Below are positions 1-11,200 of a stretch of DNA of 64,000 nt, piece by piece. The stretch comes from Anthopleura xanthogrammica. Its lineage: Eukaryota; Cnidaria; Anthozoa; Actiniaria; Actiniidae. The stretch's first letter is position 1, and every line of letters starts with the position of its first letter. The notes under the pieces were generated by a model. The model saw nothing but the letters and a program-made list of their open reading frames with translations. It had not been told where the DNA came from and made no database searches. Where the stretch lies: the NCBI GenBank assembly GCA_964019055.1, contig OZ025206.1, positions 17,333,291 through 17,397,290 on the forward strand, in the 5' to 3' direction. Made by a program: the position numbers and the translations under genes.

Positions 1-35
1 TACATAACAGAAAAATAATTTAGTGTTATACTAAC

Positions 36-3000
36 CATATTTCTTGCGAATTTCATCATATTTCACTTGTCTTTCAGCACGTCTGATATAATAAAAAAAC
101 TCCTTTTGTTAAAATCCTTTTGAGATGTTTTTTATCAACAGGGATTCCAACATGCTACGGGGAATATGGAGAGGGAGAGGAAGGGGTACTACTTTTCTGA
201 CTCATGCAAATTTTCATCCCAACTTTCAGTGTTTACAATCATTAAAATATCATAATATTCACTATATTTTCAAATATAAGCCCCTCCTCCTCCTCCTCCT
301 CCTCCTCCTCCTCCTCCTCCCCCCATCCACTTCTAAGGGTGCCCTGTGGCCCTGACATTTGAATCACAATCTACAAACAGTTTTTGATTCTGCCAATGTT
401 ATCATTCTCTTTTTCATCTCATTCTAGTTATCTATGGTACAATATGATATTTCTTACAAAGAAAATTTTCCAAAGCATGTCTTATTTATAATTACAATCT
501 TCAAGTTAAGATACACTGTACCTTTGAGTATGTTTGAGATCTATTTCTTCACGTTGTCGTCTAAATCTAGCTTCTTCTTTGGATTCCCTTTAATTTTTAG
601 AAATAAATGTATAAGCATATTATTAAAAAAATAGTTACATGGACATATATGCTGTGTGTGGAACTTCGTGTGTGGTTATAAAGCAGATGCATATTGGCAG
701 AGCAAGAGAGAAATGTGTACGGAGTGCTTCTTAACACTTCTCAAGTGTTCTGTCAATTCCAAAGTGCTTTGTAACTGAACACAGCACAGCAAGCAAGTTT
801 TTTATTTCTTTCATAAAATATGATTAACTTTTTATAATAGGCCATTTCAGAAATGAGCAAGGGAATGGGGAGAGTTTTGAATTTTAAAAAAATTCAAAAA
901 TTTTGTCATTTGAAAAATAGCATCTCAATATCACTAAGTCTAGCAATGTTTTTGATGAAAAGAATCAGTATTACAAGCCTTCAAGTATCAAAAATTTACA
1001 GAGAATGTATGGGTTAGTAGGGAGTCACTTGTCTTGATAATACTTCCATGTGTCATTGAGAAAGATTGTAAATAAATTAAAGCTGAATACTTACTTCTTT
1101 GAGCCTCTTTTCTTCTTACGGCAGCAACAGCAGTAAATCACACAACAAAAGGTAATAAGGATTACACCAGCTAAACTTGGTAACACAATCAGTAAGATCT
1201 TTCCAGAAACTATAAAAAGTAACAAAATTAAAAATTAGATATTAGACTATAAAGGTTTTTCATCACCAGCATTGTCAGCCAAAAGTATACCCTAATAGAC
1301 CCTTTTAGCTTTTAACTTGTGCTTGGGCATCCATGTCATTTGCTTGAGAATAAGATTCTTTTTAACCAATTGGCTTTTCTTGTGCAGACAAAGAAATGGG
1401 AAAATGTTACACCCAAACTAAAGTGGGTCTATTTCAGTTTTTTTTGCTATTGTTTGGCTGCTGTTACAGTGAGGACACTCGAACCATGAACACTTGATAT
1501 TTTTTTATTTTATGAATGCTTCAAACCTTCTGAAAATGAATCACTGAACTCAAATAATCTTACTGTTCAAAATAAATCATATTTCCAATCAATTCACACA
1601 AGGGATAAAGGAGGAAAAAAGTATGAAAAAACCTCAAAGTGTTCAGGGTTTGAGTGTCCTCTAGATCTGACTGTAAGCCTCACAGATGAGAATTTCTGAA
1701 AATGGCCGATATGTGATGGGAATATTTGGGTCAAATAATAATATTACTTACAAACACACTGTCCCACTTTCCACTGTGAGTCTTTACAAGCACCATGAAG
1801 AGCTCCATCGACCACATTATAAGCACATTTCTTTGTTGGTACACAATAATAGCACTAAAAATGAGAACATAATACATCAATATTTTCATATTTACAAGCA
1901 TTGTTTTCATTGCTACATGCTGATTGAGAGTCGCCAAGATTATGCTAATCAAATAAATAGATTATTCTCTTTACAAACTCTATTGCTAATTAATCACAAT
2001 GCCATTTGGTCTTGGAATGCACTATTCAGTATGCAGTATTCAACATTTTTTGAAATAGCTGTATCCTTATATCAATACAGTCTGTTATTGTATTTGATCT
2101 ATATTTATCAAACTCATTAATATTTATAAGGCCAAACACAATAGAAAATCACAACCATGACCGAGTTTTTAAATCGGCAAGAGATTCATCCTGATTTGTA
2201 TACAACTTTAACTAAGATTTTCTCGGCGAAAAGTGCTTTTATCTTGAAAATTTAAGTAAAATTTAAGTAACACATGACCTAACTATCCTAAACCTTTGAT
2301 AAGTGAGATAAAACATTCGCGTCCGACCTTTATGGGGTTAAAAAGGCTCGCCTGCGGCTCGCCATTTTAAATCCCCATAAAGGTCTCCTGCTCATGTTTT
2401 ATCTATCACATAAACATAGGAAGATTAATTTTCTTCCCTTTAGGTTATCTCTCGGGATGTTCTTGGGTAGTTGCCTAAAGCTTTGACATGACTAAAATGC
2501 TGCTCAAAACCACAGCACTGGAAATCAACTCCCCCACCCAATGTTTTTATCCAAATTTTCAGGTGGTAGGGACATTCCCCTGGACCACCCCCTCCCCCCA
2601 CTCAAAACTATGCTCTACATTCCCTAATGTTTCCATGCAATCTATCATATTAGGACATGCCATTTCTACTTTGTTGTAGTACTCTAAAGTGATATATGTC
2701 TTACCCCTTTGACTGCTACACAATCCCCACAGGTACCATTGCTGTGCTTTGCACATTCTTCTTCAGCAGCTACAAAATCAATGACACATGAAGTTTTTTT
2801 TAAACTACTTAATAATTTGGGCATGTTTTCTCATTTGAAACACCACATCATCTCATGAGGAATGACGTTCTTTGTTAGAGTTTTATCTGGTAAACAAAGA
2901 AATAGTGTTCAAGGGAATAAAATGATTTGAAATTGGACAAAAACAGTATAGAAAAGTGTATCTGCAATGGCGAATTATTAAAGTGCAAATAAGGGTTTGT

Positions 3001-5168
3001 GATTAATATGAAAGTTCTGACCCTAAAAATCATATAATCAAATATTTTTTTTGGATTCTGTTGCGATTTCATTATTTTTTTGACGCTCAAAGTTTGTAAA
3101 AATGCCTGTTTTGGGCACCCTTTAGAAACATTTCAGAGCAGTTAGTGGAGAATGGTACCAAGCTTGTGTGATGTCATTCACAGGACTTGCTAATCAAGAG
3201 TTCAAGGGTTTTTCCTAGTAGAATCAAGCGTAGTCTTACAAAAAAGTTATCTAAAATAGTGGAAATCAAAAATCGAAGGGAAGCTAGTGATCTTCTATAT
3301 AGATTTCAAGTGTTTTTTTTAATGAACGAATCCCGTAAATGACGTCACAAACAACTAGTCCCAGGCTCCCAAGGTCGCTCGGCTTTTTACTTCGTTTTAC
3401 CAACTTTGACCATCAAAATAAATAATGAAATCGCAACAGAATCAAAAAAAATTTATTGATGTGATTTTTAGGGTCAGAACTTTCATATTAAACACAAACT
3501 GGTGAACCCTTATATGCACTTTAACATTTAATCCAGGGAATATTCACACTCGTAGTTGCTCTATAGACCTCATTGATCTATGTTTGAGAAATAAGGTGCA
3601 TTGTGGTCTACCTTCGGTACAGACAACACCACATACCGGTAAGGCATAATGAGCAAGATATCAGTACCCAAGCTAGACCACAGTGCATCAGCGTCATCTA
3701 TTAATTTCACCAACTCTACACTATAAGCATGTTTCAGAAATTTTCACAATTTTATTAACTCTGTAGTTTAGGAGTTGGTCATTAGAATTTCGTTTTTTAC
3801 CACTGCCAGTCAAAAATGTAAAAGGTGCCCATTTACGGAAGCAACTTTTAATGTTCAGCTTCCAGCTTCTAACCACTGGGTGGCACAGGGCAATCGATCA
3901 CGAGTCACTAACAATTTTTTCATACATTCACAAATCACGAAATATGATTAATGAATAACCTTGATACAAGGATTTAGGGTGTAATATGAATTTTTATGAA
4001 TAACGGTCTTCAAAAGAAGCAGATCATGCATCACAGGGGAACTGAAATTCATGAATCACAGACTTATTTTTTTTAATTTCCTGAAACACAGTCCAAAAAT
4101 AGGCTGACTCATGGATCCCATGTAATCCCTGTGCCACCCTGTAACCAAAGACAATTTGTATAATACTGCAGCTGTATTTTACTGCGATTCTCAATGTTCT
4201 GCAAACTGAGACATTTCAATGGCTTGTTGTGAAATTGGTTTTTCACTGCCATCAATCAAAACTAATCAGTCGGTATCTTTCATATTTTTGACTGGCGGCA
4301 GTGAACAAACAAATTCCAGTGGGAAACTAGCAACTACCGAGTTCTTAGAATATTGAGAATCGTAGTAAAGGCCTATTATGCAGATTTCCTGGTTGAATAG
4401 AATATACAGTACATCACGTCATCAATACATGCAAGAGTTTATAGGTGCATAAGATGCTATGTAAAAACTTATGAAGAGTGACTGTAAAATATGATGTTTT
4501 CAGTACAAAAAAAATTCTAAAATCATAATAGCGTGATCGTTTTATTTTATATTCGTAATTAATTTTCGCCTTACCAAAGTCACGTCGATCGATACACAAG
4601 GGAGTGGTGTGTAAGCTTATATAATATATTACATATTATGTAATATTAATTTCTTGGATGAAGGTAGAGATTCAATAATCTCTCACAATAGTTAACTTAA
4701 AATGACGCCTTAATAGTTAACTATTATCCGATTAAAATATTTGTAGTTTGGAAACTAAGTTTTATTTAAACCTTTCGTAAGCACCTTTCAAACGTGTATT
4801 GAGCTTGTTTTAAGAAAAAAGCATAAGGAAGTATTCTATTCACAGACAGACAGGCTGAGCAAAACAAAGACTATTTCGTTATTATTAAACGGCTATTACT
4901 TGTGTCGTTTGTACAATAAAACAAAAAAATGTATACGATTTACTCGCTGGGCAAATTTGTCACAAATTTTAATGGCGGTGTGAAAGTGTACTACGCAATA
5001 GTGAAGTCATAACACAATTTGTATCAGGAATCTAGGAGAAATGGAAGATATATTTATATTTGGATATTACTTACATATAGTTTTGTTAGCAGCTTGGACC
5101 GTTGAAAGACAGTAAAAACATAAATAAGAGGCAGTAAAGAGGATCAATAGTTTCCTTGTGTCAGCCAT
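36..5168 (-). CDS. PTTG1IP: PTTG1IP-like type I membrane protein (partial at C-terminus)
   Basis: Six coding exons read on the minus strand: 5075-5168, 2705-2769, 1752-1854, 1095-1209, 522-587 and 36-82. All have GT/AG borders and consistent phase, giving about 163 residues so far; the last exon lies beyond the left edge. The start ATG at 5168 opens a signal peptide of about 26 residues. A small Cys-rich ectodomain follows, with motifs TCGDC and CYYC, then one membrane helix, a run CCCCRKKK, and a charged cytoplasmic helix ending in RAERQVKYDEIRKKYG. That order and the DEIRKKYG ending match vertebrate PTTG1IP (PBF), a glycoprotein that binds securin and shuttles between membranes and nucleus. 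The missing end should be the short Tyr/Asn-rich tail of the family. Identity comes from recalled family features; the role in this animal is inferred. Confidence 0.9.
283..324. repeat. (CTC)n microsatellite
   Basis: About 13 copies of the trinucleotide CTC lie in the fifth intron of the PTTG1IP-like gene, between its last two exons in the window. Confidence 0.9.
1294..1434. mobile_element. MITE family A copy
   Basis: A short element bounded by AATAGACCC and its inverse GGGTCTATT. The inner inverted segments read like 'cccatttcagaccacgtgtc' in better copies (16810-17008). No coding capacity. It lies in an intron of the PTTG1IP-like gene. The shared ends and several copies in the window point to a non-autonomous DNA transposon. 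Confidence 0.7.
2289..2421. repeat. Short palindromic element
   Basis: The outer arms contain GATAAAACA and its inverse TGTTTTATC. The inner arms, GACCTTTATGGGG and CCCCATAAAGGTC, flank an inverted GGCGAGCC pair. The element could fold into one long hairpin. It sits in intron 2 of the PTTG1IP-like gene. Confidence 0.65.
2976..3524. mobile_element. Fold-back element with ~120-bp inverted ends
   Basis: The left arm (about 2976-3098) and right arm (about 3402-3524) are inverted copies, sharing stretches such as ATGAAAGTTCTGACCCTAAA and TTCTGTTGCGATTTCATTAT. The roughly 300-bp centre has no ORF of note. It lies in the first intron of the PTTG1IP-like gene. Confidence 0.75.
4177..4369. repeat. 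Small inverted-repeat element
   Basis: The ends TTTTACTGCGATTCTCAAT and ATTGAGAATCGTAGTAAA are near-perfect inverses about 190 bp apart. A second inverted pair inside involves CACTGCC and GGCAGTG. A related CACTGCCAGTCAAAAAT fragment lies near 3800. It is in the first intron of the PTTG1IP-like gene. Confidence 0.6.
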
Positions 5169-5330
5169 ATCGATCTTGTTGTGATATCTCCCTTCGTCAC
5201 TGATCGAGTTCCTTTAATCGAACAGCATTGTGGGTTAATTGACACAGGAATCCCACGCAATGACCAACACTGACGTCAACCTGGACGTCAACTGATCACA
5301 TGAAGCGATGAGATCTGACCGGCATTTTTA
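5169..5330 (-). promoter_or_regulatory. Putative promoter of the PTTG1IP-like gene
   Basis: The stretch just upstream of the start codon at 5168 contains a perfect CRE palindrome TGACGTCA at 5271-5278, and a second GACGTCA half about 12 bp farther out. Two CRE-like sites about 100 bp from an ATG suggest CREB/ATF control. This is a sequence match only; the transcription start is not known. Confidence 0.4.
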
Positions 5331-5699
5331 CCAGTTTTACGTTTTTTTACGATAAAATTTGTCGTGGGAAGAGCCCCTGGGAAAGTAAAACAAAATCTTA
5401 GTGAAAATGTTTAGTAAATGTACAAACATACGTGGTATTTTTATATTTTATTTTTTTATGCAAGGAATTAATACGAAAAAGAGACGGTAAAAAAGGGATG
5501 AAAGAGGGGGGAAAGAGTGGCGGCCTACGCGAAAGCTACTTTGCTAGCAAACAGTTCCAAAACGCGGATCAAAGTTTAGCAACAAGGGGTTGAAATAAAA
5601 AATCAATAAAGTGAATCTCTTAAGTGTCTAGTCTTTCTAGCGCTTTCGCACTTTTCACTCACCCACATTAAGGACCACATTCGATATTCTATGCACATG

Positions 5700-5850
5700 T
5701 TGATTCTTACGGAGGGATGGAGGAAACCGGAGAACCCGGAGAAAACCCGCCTCGTAGCACAGGAGAGAACAACACATCATGCAAACAAACTCAATTCACA
5801 AATGGTGTCCGCAGGGCTCGAACCAGTTACCCGAACCTTTGAAACCACCC
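5700..5850 (-). mobile_element. tRNA-derived SINE copy (antisense)
   Basis: On the minus strand a good pol III B box reads GGTTCGAGCCC, followed by the family body 'ctcctgtgct..gggttttctccgggttctccggtttcctccatccctccgt', seen here in inverse. The body is shared with copies near 12.4, 28.1, 36.7, 41.2 and 51.5 kb. Confidence 0.7.
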
Positions 5851-5979
5851 ATAAATAATCCCTCCAAAAAAAAACTTTAACAGCATTTGACGAAGATACT
5901 CAACGCGTTAGTGAAAAGAAAAAATCAGATAAATTCAGATGTTGGATGAAAATAGATAGATATTCGACGGAGGAATGCA

Positions 5980-6036
5980 GACGGACGGAAGGACGGACGG
6001 AAGAACGGACGGAAGGACGGACGGAAGGACGGACAT
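5980..6036. repeat. (GGACGGAA)n microsatellite
   Basis: A simple tandem tract of GGAC and GGAA tetranucleotides between the PTTG1IP-like gene and the receptor gene. Short ORFs through it on both strands are artefacts of the repeat. Confidence 0.9.
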
Positions 6037-7100
6037 TCCCATCAGTATATTTTGACGCACATTCCCATACATTTTGCCAAAACATCAGACTCTCTGAAAC
6101 AAAAAGGCTAGAAGAACTGAATCAAAAAATATAGAAAAAATAAATGAGAACAAGAAGTGCGGCGAGATAGATATCTCAATGCGAAGAAGAGAGGATCGAA
6201 GAAGAACATGAGGAAACGAAGAACTAAACGAAGAGGATCATGAAATATAAGGAATAGCTGAGCAGGAAGAGGAAAAACATTATTACTGAAAAACCTTTGA
6301 CGGATTCAGCAAACTATACCAGAAACTGAAAGGAAGAAAAAACAAAGAAAGAAAAACAAACAAACGGGTTAGAAAAAACAGACTGCGTCATAATTTCTTT
6401 AGAAAACTGAATCGCAGATTAGTAATCATTGTGTTTCATTAATCCACGGTCTGAATGGGGTTTAATGCTGACAACTAGCTGACAAATGCCCTAAAATTTA
6501 ACTGACAACTGACAAATAAGCGAAATTTTAACTGACAGCTGGACTCGCGCGCACCCCGGCCTGATCACTACAAAAATACATATAGTCTCAGTTGCAGGGA
6601 CTCGCGTGCTATCACACCAGGATCCCATTACATCTCAATCAGACGAGCCAAGATAAAAATAAAGAATGATAGCCAAGGAATGAACAATATTATGTCTTAT
6701 TTTAAGCCCCTTTTTTGTTCCTTTTGCGGCATTTTAATTCCTATAAATCCATTTTGAGTGCTATTTGAAAAAACATCTTAAGATTGCTAATGTTATACGA
6801 TAGCAGATATTTCCAAGACCTTATCCTTTGAGAAGATATAACTTAAGACAAAAGCAAATATATCTATGCAAATCTCAGCAAATCTGGCTAGCAAAAGGTC
6901 GCAAATAAATAGCCTCTTGTTTGGTTTATTCCCTCGAGGGCTGAAAACAGGAAGTCGCCTCTCTTGTGATTCATCCCAAAGGTCACACAAGACGTTTCTT
7001 TTTTGTTTTTCTTTCGATAACAGAACCGACAAAACTCTGTGGAATAGCGCCAAGGATCATTTTGAAAGTAAACATTTAAGTTGGAGCAGGAATTTTCACC

Positions 7101-9086
7101 ATGGGTGAAACACTACCTACAAATTCATCGGTCATGGAGCACGGCGCGGAAGACTGCCAGTTTGTTAATCCAGTTAACTTGTACTTAATATTCGCTGGAG
7201 CAGGGGGTTTGATTCTTAACGTCTTTCCTCTGTATGTCGTCTTTAATTTTCAACAGAAACCAAGCGCAGGACGAGATATTTTAATAGCCTCGCTGTGTAT
7301 CATCGATTTACTTACGCTTATGGTCCCACTACCAATATACTTGTCCGTCCAAGACGAGTGCGTTTCGGTCAAGTCTGACGTTTCATTGAAGAATGTACCA
7401 AGACCATGGATTTGTGAAATGTTCTTTTTGATGTTCATTTGGTTGAAGCTCTCAGCGATGTTTCTCATTACAGTCATGAATTACTCGTCATATTTAGCTT
7501 TGAATGTCAAGGGCCAATACCGAGATGGTTTAAGCATTGGAGATCGTCTTTCCAACTCCTTCTTTTCAAACAACAGACCGAAATCTAGAGAAAGTCGAAT
7601 CAATGTACAAAAAAGATCATCAGTTATTATTGCTAATCTCGTGATTGGGATTGCGCTGGTAGCTTTTGTGATATCTTCGCTACCTTATCTTGGACTTGGG
7701 CCTAAAGGTAAACACGGTGCTTCAAATTCAACACGAATTATGAACAAGAGGTATGGTGAAGTTCAACTCTGTCAGCTAGAACAGATAAGCCTTCCTCTTA
7801 AAGGCAAGGAATACACATTTTTATTTGCTGTTCTCATGAGCTCAGCAGCTTGTCTCATCTTACATCTCGTACATAGTGTTTTAAGCTGTTTTAGTCGATG
7901 CTTCTGGAACAAAAATCTTAAACAAGCTCAAGAACTAGACATTCAGGTCGTAAACAGAAGCGAAGATGGATCAAATGGCAGTATTCATCTGGCGAAAAAT
8001 GCCCATGGCATCACAAATAGTTACGCGAAGATGACCTTTTTTATCGGGATTGTGTACTTTGCTACTTGGATTCCATTAATGGTGAGTGTGTTTATTTAAT
8101 GGATTGGAAGAAACTAACTCACACATTTTTTGACACTCGTGCTAATTGAACAATTTAGCGTCTCTCACGTTAATCTTTCAACATAATTTGCCACCAATGC
8201 CTCCACTGCAAAGTTTATTTAATGGATTTGCACCCTCGTCTATCAAAATTTAACATATACCAACACAACCAAATCTAACATCAACTCTTAAAATTATTAT
8301 TTCAAACCACGAAACAAAACATGAGCACAGGCCACGACAAACTATGGCTTTGGTAATTCTATTCAATTGCAGAGAAACTGCGTCATTTCCTGGTGGTTTC
8401 TTCCTATTATTGTTTTAAGCCAGGAAAAATGGATTTGACTTAGTTTTGGTTCATTAGAATCATTGTGTTTTTTTTGGCTTAATTATCCCATTGTTTTACA
8501 CCTTTTTTTAAATTTCTTTGATTTTGGTTCCATTGAATCTCACTGAAACACTGCATTTATTGTGTTGCATGTGTCATCTTTTTTGTGCCTCTTCTTTAAG
8601 CTCAAGTTCAATGTTCTAAGTTTTTTAAACAGCGTTCGCTCTGTTTATTTTTCATGCTTTATTTGCTGTTCTCAAATCTTACTTTTCCTTTTTTTTGCGT
8701 TGTGCATGTGTTATGATTATTATAATTTTATTTCCTTCTGCTCACATGCATTCTTTAGCACTTAAATGGTTTTCTGACATCCGGTTGCATTTGCAAGGTT
8801 TTCCCTCAAACAGAAACCTTGAGGCATAAATAAAAAATAAAAAAACAGGACAAAGAAACGAAAAACCAATCCAGTTTATCTTCTTTAGGTTGCTATGGGA
8901 ACGCTAATGTCCAACCACGTGTTCAGTGGTCGTTTCGCAGAGTTTGCTTTGGTAGGAACATTTGGGAACCAGTTTTTGGGCCCTATCATCTACGCTATCT
9001 TCATCGAAGAATACAGGAAAGGCTACCGACAGCTGTTTGGGAAAATCTTTACTCTGACCAGCGATTTTACAGGCAAGTTAACATGA
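7101..9086 (+). CDS. Rhodopsin-family GPCR, prostanoid-receptor-like
   Basis: Two exons, 7101-8081 and 8889-9086, join in phase 0 (donor GTGAGT, acceptor TTTAG), giving 392 residues with seven membrane helices. The ATG at 7101 sits in the good context ACCATGG. Visible features are an N-glycosylation site NSS at residue 8, the TM3 Cys105 in WICEM, an ECL2 partner Cys in VQLCQLE, a TM4 ending LPYLGLGP, a TM6 with TWIP, and a TM7 with NQFLGPIIY. The NQ-x-L-x-P-x-x-Y TM7 pattern and the LP-x-LG-x-G TM4 resemble prostanoid receptors, whose TM7 reads NQ-x-LDP-x-x-Y. The DRY motif is absent: the TM3 end reads NYSSYLAL. Ligand and G protein cannot be told; a prostaglandin-like lipid ligand is inference. 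The intron falls between TM6 and TM7, a known prostanoid-family position. Confidence 0.85.
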
Positions 9087-9279
9087 AGTTCTTCGTACTA
9101 GAAATTTCGTACCCAAAACACGATGTTCGCATTTCCCCCCTGGAGCGCATTTTGCGGATCTTTCGTGATTGATGTGAAATTATGATGTAACAATTATGCG
9201 GGGAAAAAAATTCCAAATTTAACCTCTAACATCATCAAAAAAAATTTCACGTTCATTTGCACAGTTCTTTAGATGCAAT

Positions 9280-9415
9280 ACTGCCGAGTGAGAGTTTACA
9301 TGAAGGTAGGATGAACTCTGGTGCTTGAGACAAGTCTTTTGTTTTTCTTCCCCAGGGGATACAAAAAACAAAACTTAGTCCTGGCAGTATAGGGTCACCT
9401 TATCTTCATGTAAAC
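9280..9415. repeat. Degenerate inverted-repeat element
   Basis: GTTTACATGAAGGTAGGATGA near the left end is roughly inverted at the right end (TCACCTTATCTTCATGTAAAC), with CTGCC/GGCAG also inverted. It lies just past the receptor stop codon, so it may fall in the 3' UTR. Confidence 0.5.
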
Positions 9416-9614
9416 GTCCTTTAAGACCTGTGTGTAGGTCCATATTTTTATCTCATTGCAACTGGAATGAAGGGTTTGGCGACCGTGGCTTGAACCTCCT
9501 TGACTTCTTAGCTCAGCAAGAGCCGTTGCGGTTTTTTTAAAAAAACTAACTCAAGTTACTGCAGTGTTCTGATGGGATTTCTTATTCTTATTCTTATATT
9601 CAACAGAGTTTGTC

Positions 9615-10066
9615 TTGTTCACCAAAAAGCAAAGAGCATTGACACAAGCCAGTGAACAAAACTCGCCGGTAAATAACTCCTGATTTCCATAACACAAAAA
9701 TTCAGGAAGTTCACCATGAAAAAACATCCAAAATTGACCCGCGAAATCTCTGTCTTCAGTTGTTCGCCAAAAAGTATTGAAAGCCCATTGACAAAAGACA
9801 CTGAACAAACCTCACCAATAAATAATCCCTGATATCCACGACACAAGCGTGCAGGAAGCTCACCAACAAAACAAATCCAATTAACACTGACCCTTAAATT
9901 AAAATCTCCGTCTGGTTCGCCAAAAAGCATTTTTAAAAGGGCATCGACACAATCAGCCAGTGAACACCACCAAGACAATGAAACGTCCAGATCCTATAAC
10001 ACACAAGGGTGCAGGAAGTTCACCAACAAAACACAACCAGAATTGATCCTCAAAATCTGGTCTCAT
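9615..10066. repeat. Three-copy diverged tandem repeat (~150 bp unit)
   Basis: Three units begin at about 9617, 9764 and 9919 with (T/C)CGCCAAAAAG-like starts. Each then carries CATTGACAC..AGTGAAC, a GATATCC/ACGACACAA segment and GCAGGAAG(T/C)TCACCAACAAAAC. Divergence is clear, so this is an old duplication. Minus-strand ORFs through it are not convincing genes. Confidence 0.75.
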
Positions 10067-11200
10067 GTTTGTGACCTACGTTTTGTTTGATGACACAAAG
10101 GAATTCAGGAAACAAGGATAAAAGTCAACCACGTGATTCAAGGACTCCCAGCCTCACTTCCATGCAGCAAGAATTATACAGAAAGCTAATAGTACAAGAT
10201 ATGAATGTTTTATTGCGCTTTTTCTTTAATTCACAAAGTCAAACACTGGTGTCTCAATGTAACAATTCCAAGCAAACCTTTCGAAGGATTTCTAAACATA
10301 TATACTTCAGTATATCAATCGTAATATATCTCTTTTTTATGCTTCATTTGATAAACATTTCTCGCTGTTAGCTGCCTGCTTTATACAACCATTTAAAAAG
10401 GCAGATCCATAACTAGAATAAATAAGAAATAAAGGACTCAACAACATTCAAGTTGGTCAATATTTACAACAAGCAGAGGCAGGCGGAAGACCCCGTCTCT
10501 CACCACAACTCCCTCACCAAACCCTATCGCCATGCAGCCCAGGCCTTCAAATTTTTATCAATACCTTGAAACAACCTCTGGGCTGATCAAGCATTGCATC
10601 TACGACATATTTCGTATTTGAGAGACGTTCACTATGATACTGTGTTACACCACTAAGGTGTAGGAGAAGTGGATGGTTAACATTCTTGACGGAAGCCATT
10701 TGATTGTCACGCCACTGGAACTAACTTTGCCCACTCCATGAATTTACCGTAATCGCTTCCTGCCACTCATCCAAAACCCTCTATCTGATACGCACCCAAA
10801 CCTTACGATCTTGACTTTAAGTTTTGTCAAACGTGTAGACCAAATCTTAGTCTGTGCATAGAAACGGATCGTAAAAACATCTTATAAAATAGCGTTCAAA
10901 TGTGATATGGTACAAAATAAACCCATGAAGCAGACAGTCCCTATTTTTATCAATGTCTGTATTTGACGGTATTATTGCACGGGTTTATTCTGCACAAATC
11001 ACCTTAATTAATGACTATATAAGTGAACGCATCCTCAGCAATCAAGTAGGCTTATGAGATAACCCCACCTTCATGGCGCCCCAGATTCTTGAACAGACCT
11101 AGATATCCCAATAAATATCATAAAACTCTCTATCTGGGTGCTTAACTCTTCGGGATTAGTTCTGATTGTAGTTTATCTGTGTAATTAGCCGCGGTGGGTG

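Larger units (their letters stand above)
5331..7100. other. Intergenic region between divergent genes
   Basis: The region contains the SINE copy at 5700-5850, the GGACGGAA microsatellite, and a patch near 6465-6545 with several AACTGACA-type short direct repeats. No coding exon is supported. The last few hundred bases before 7101 should hold the receptor promoter and 5' UTR, but I see no clear core element. Confidence 0.5.
9087..11200. other. Intergenic region (convergent gene ends)
   Basis: The region holds the 3' ends of the receptor gene (+) and CCDC13 (-). It includes the inverted element at 9280-9415 and the three-copy tandem repeat. A candidate poly(A) signal AATAAA for the receptor is at 10427-10432. 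A minus-strand AATAAA (plus TTTATT, near 10983) could serve CCDC13. No other coding region is seen. Confidence 0.5.
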
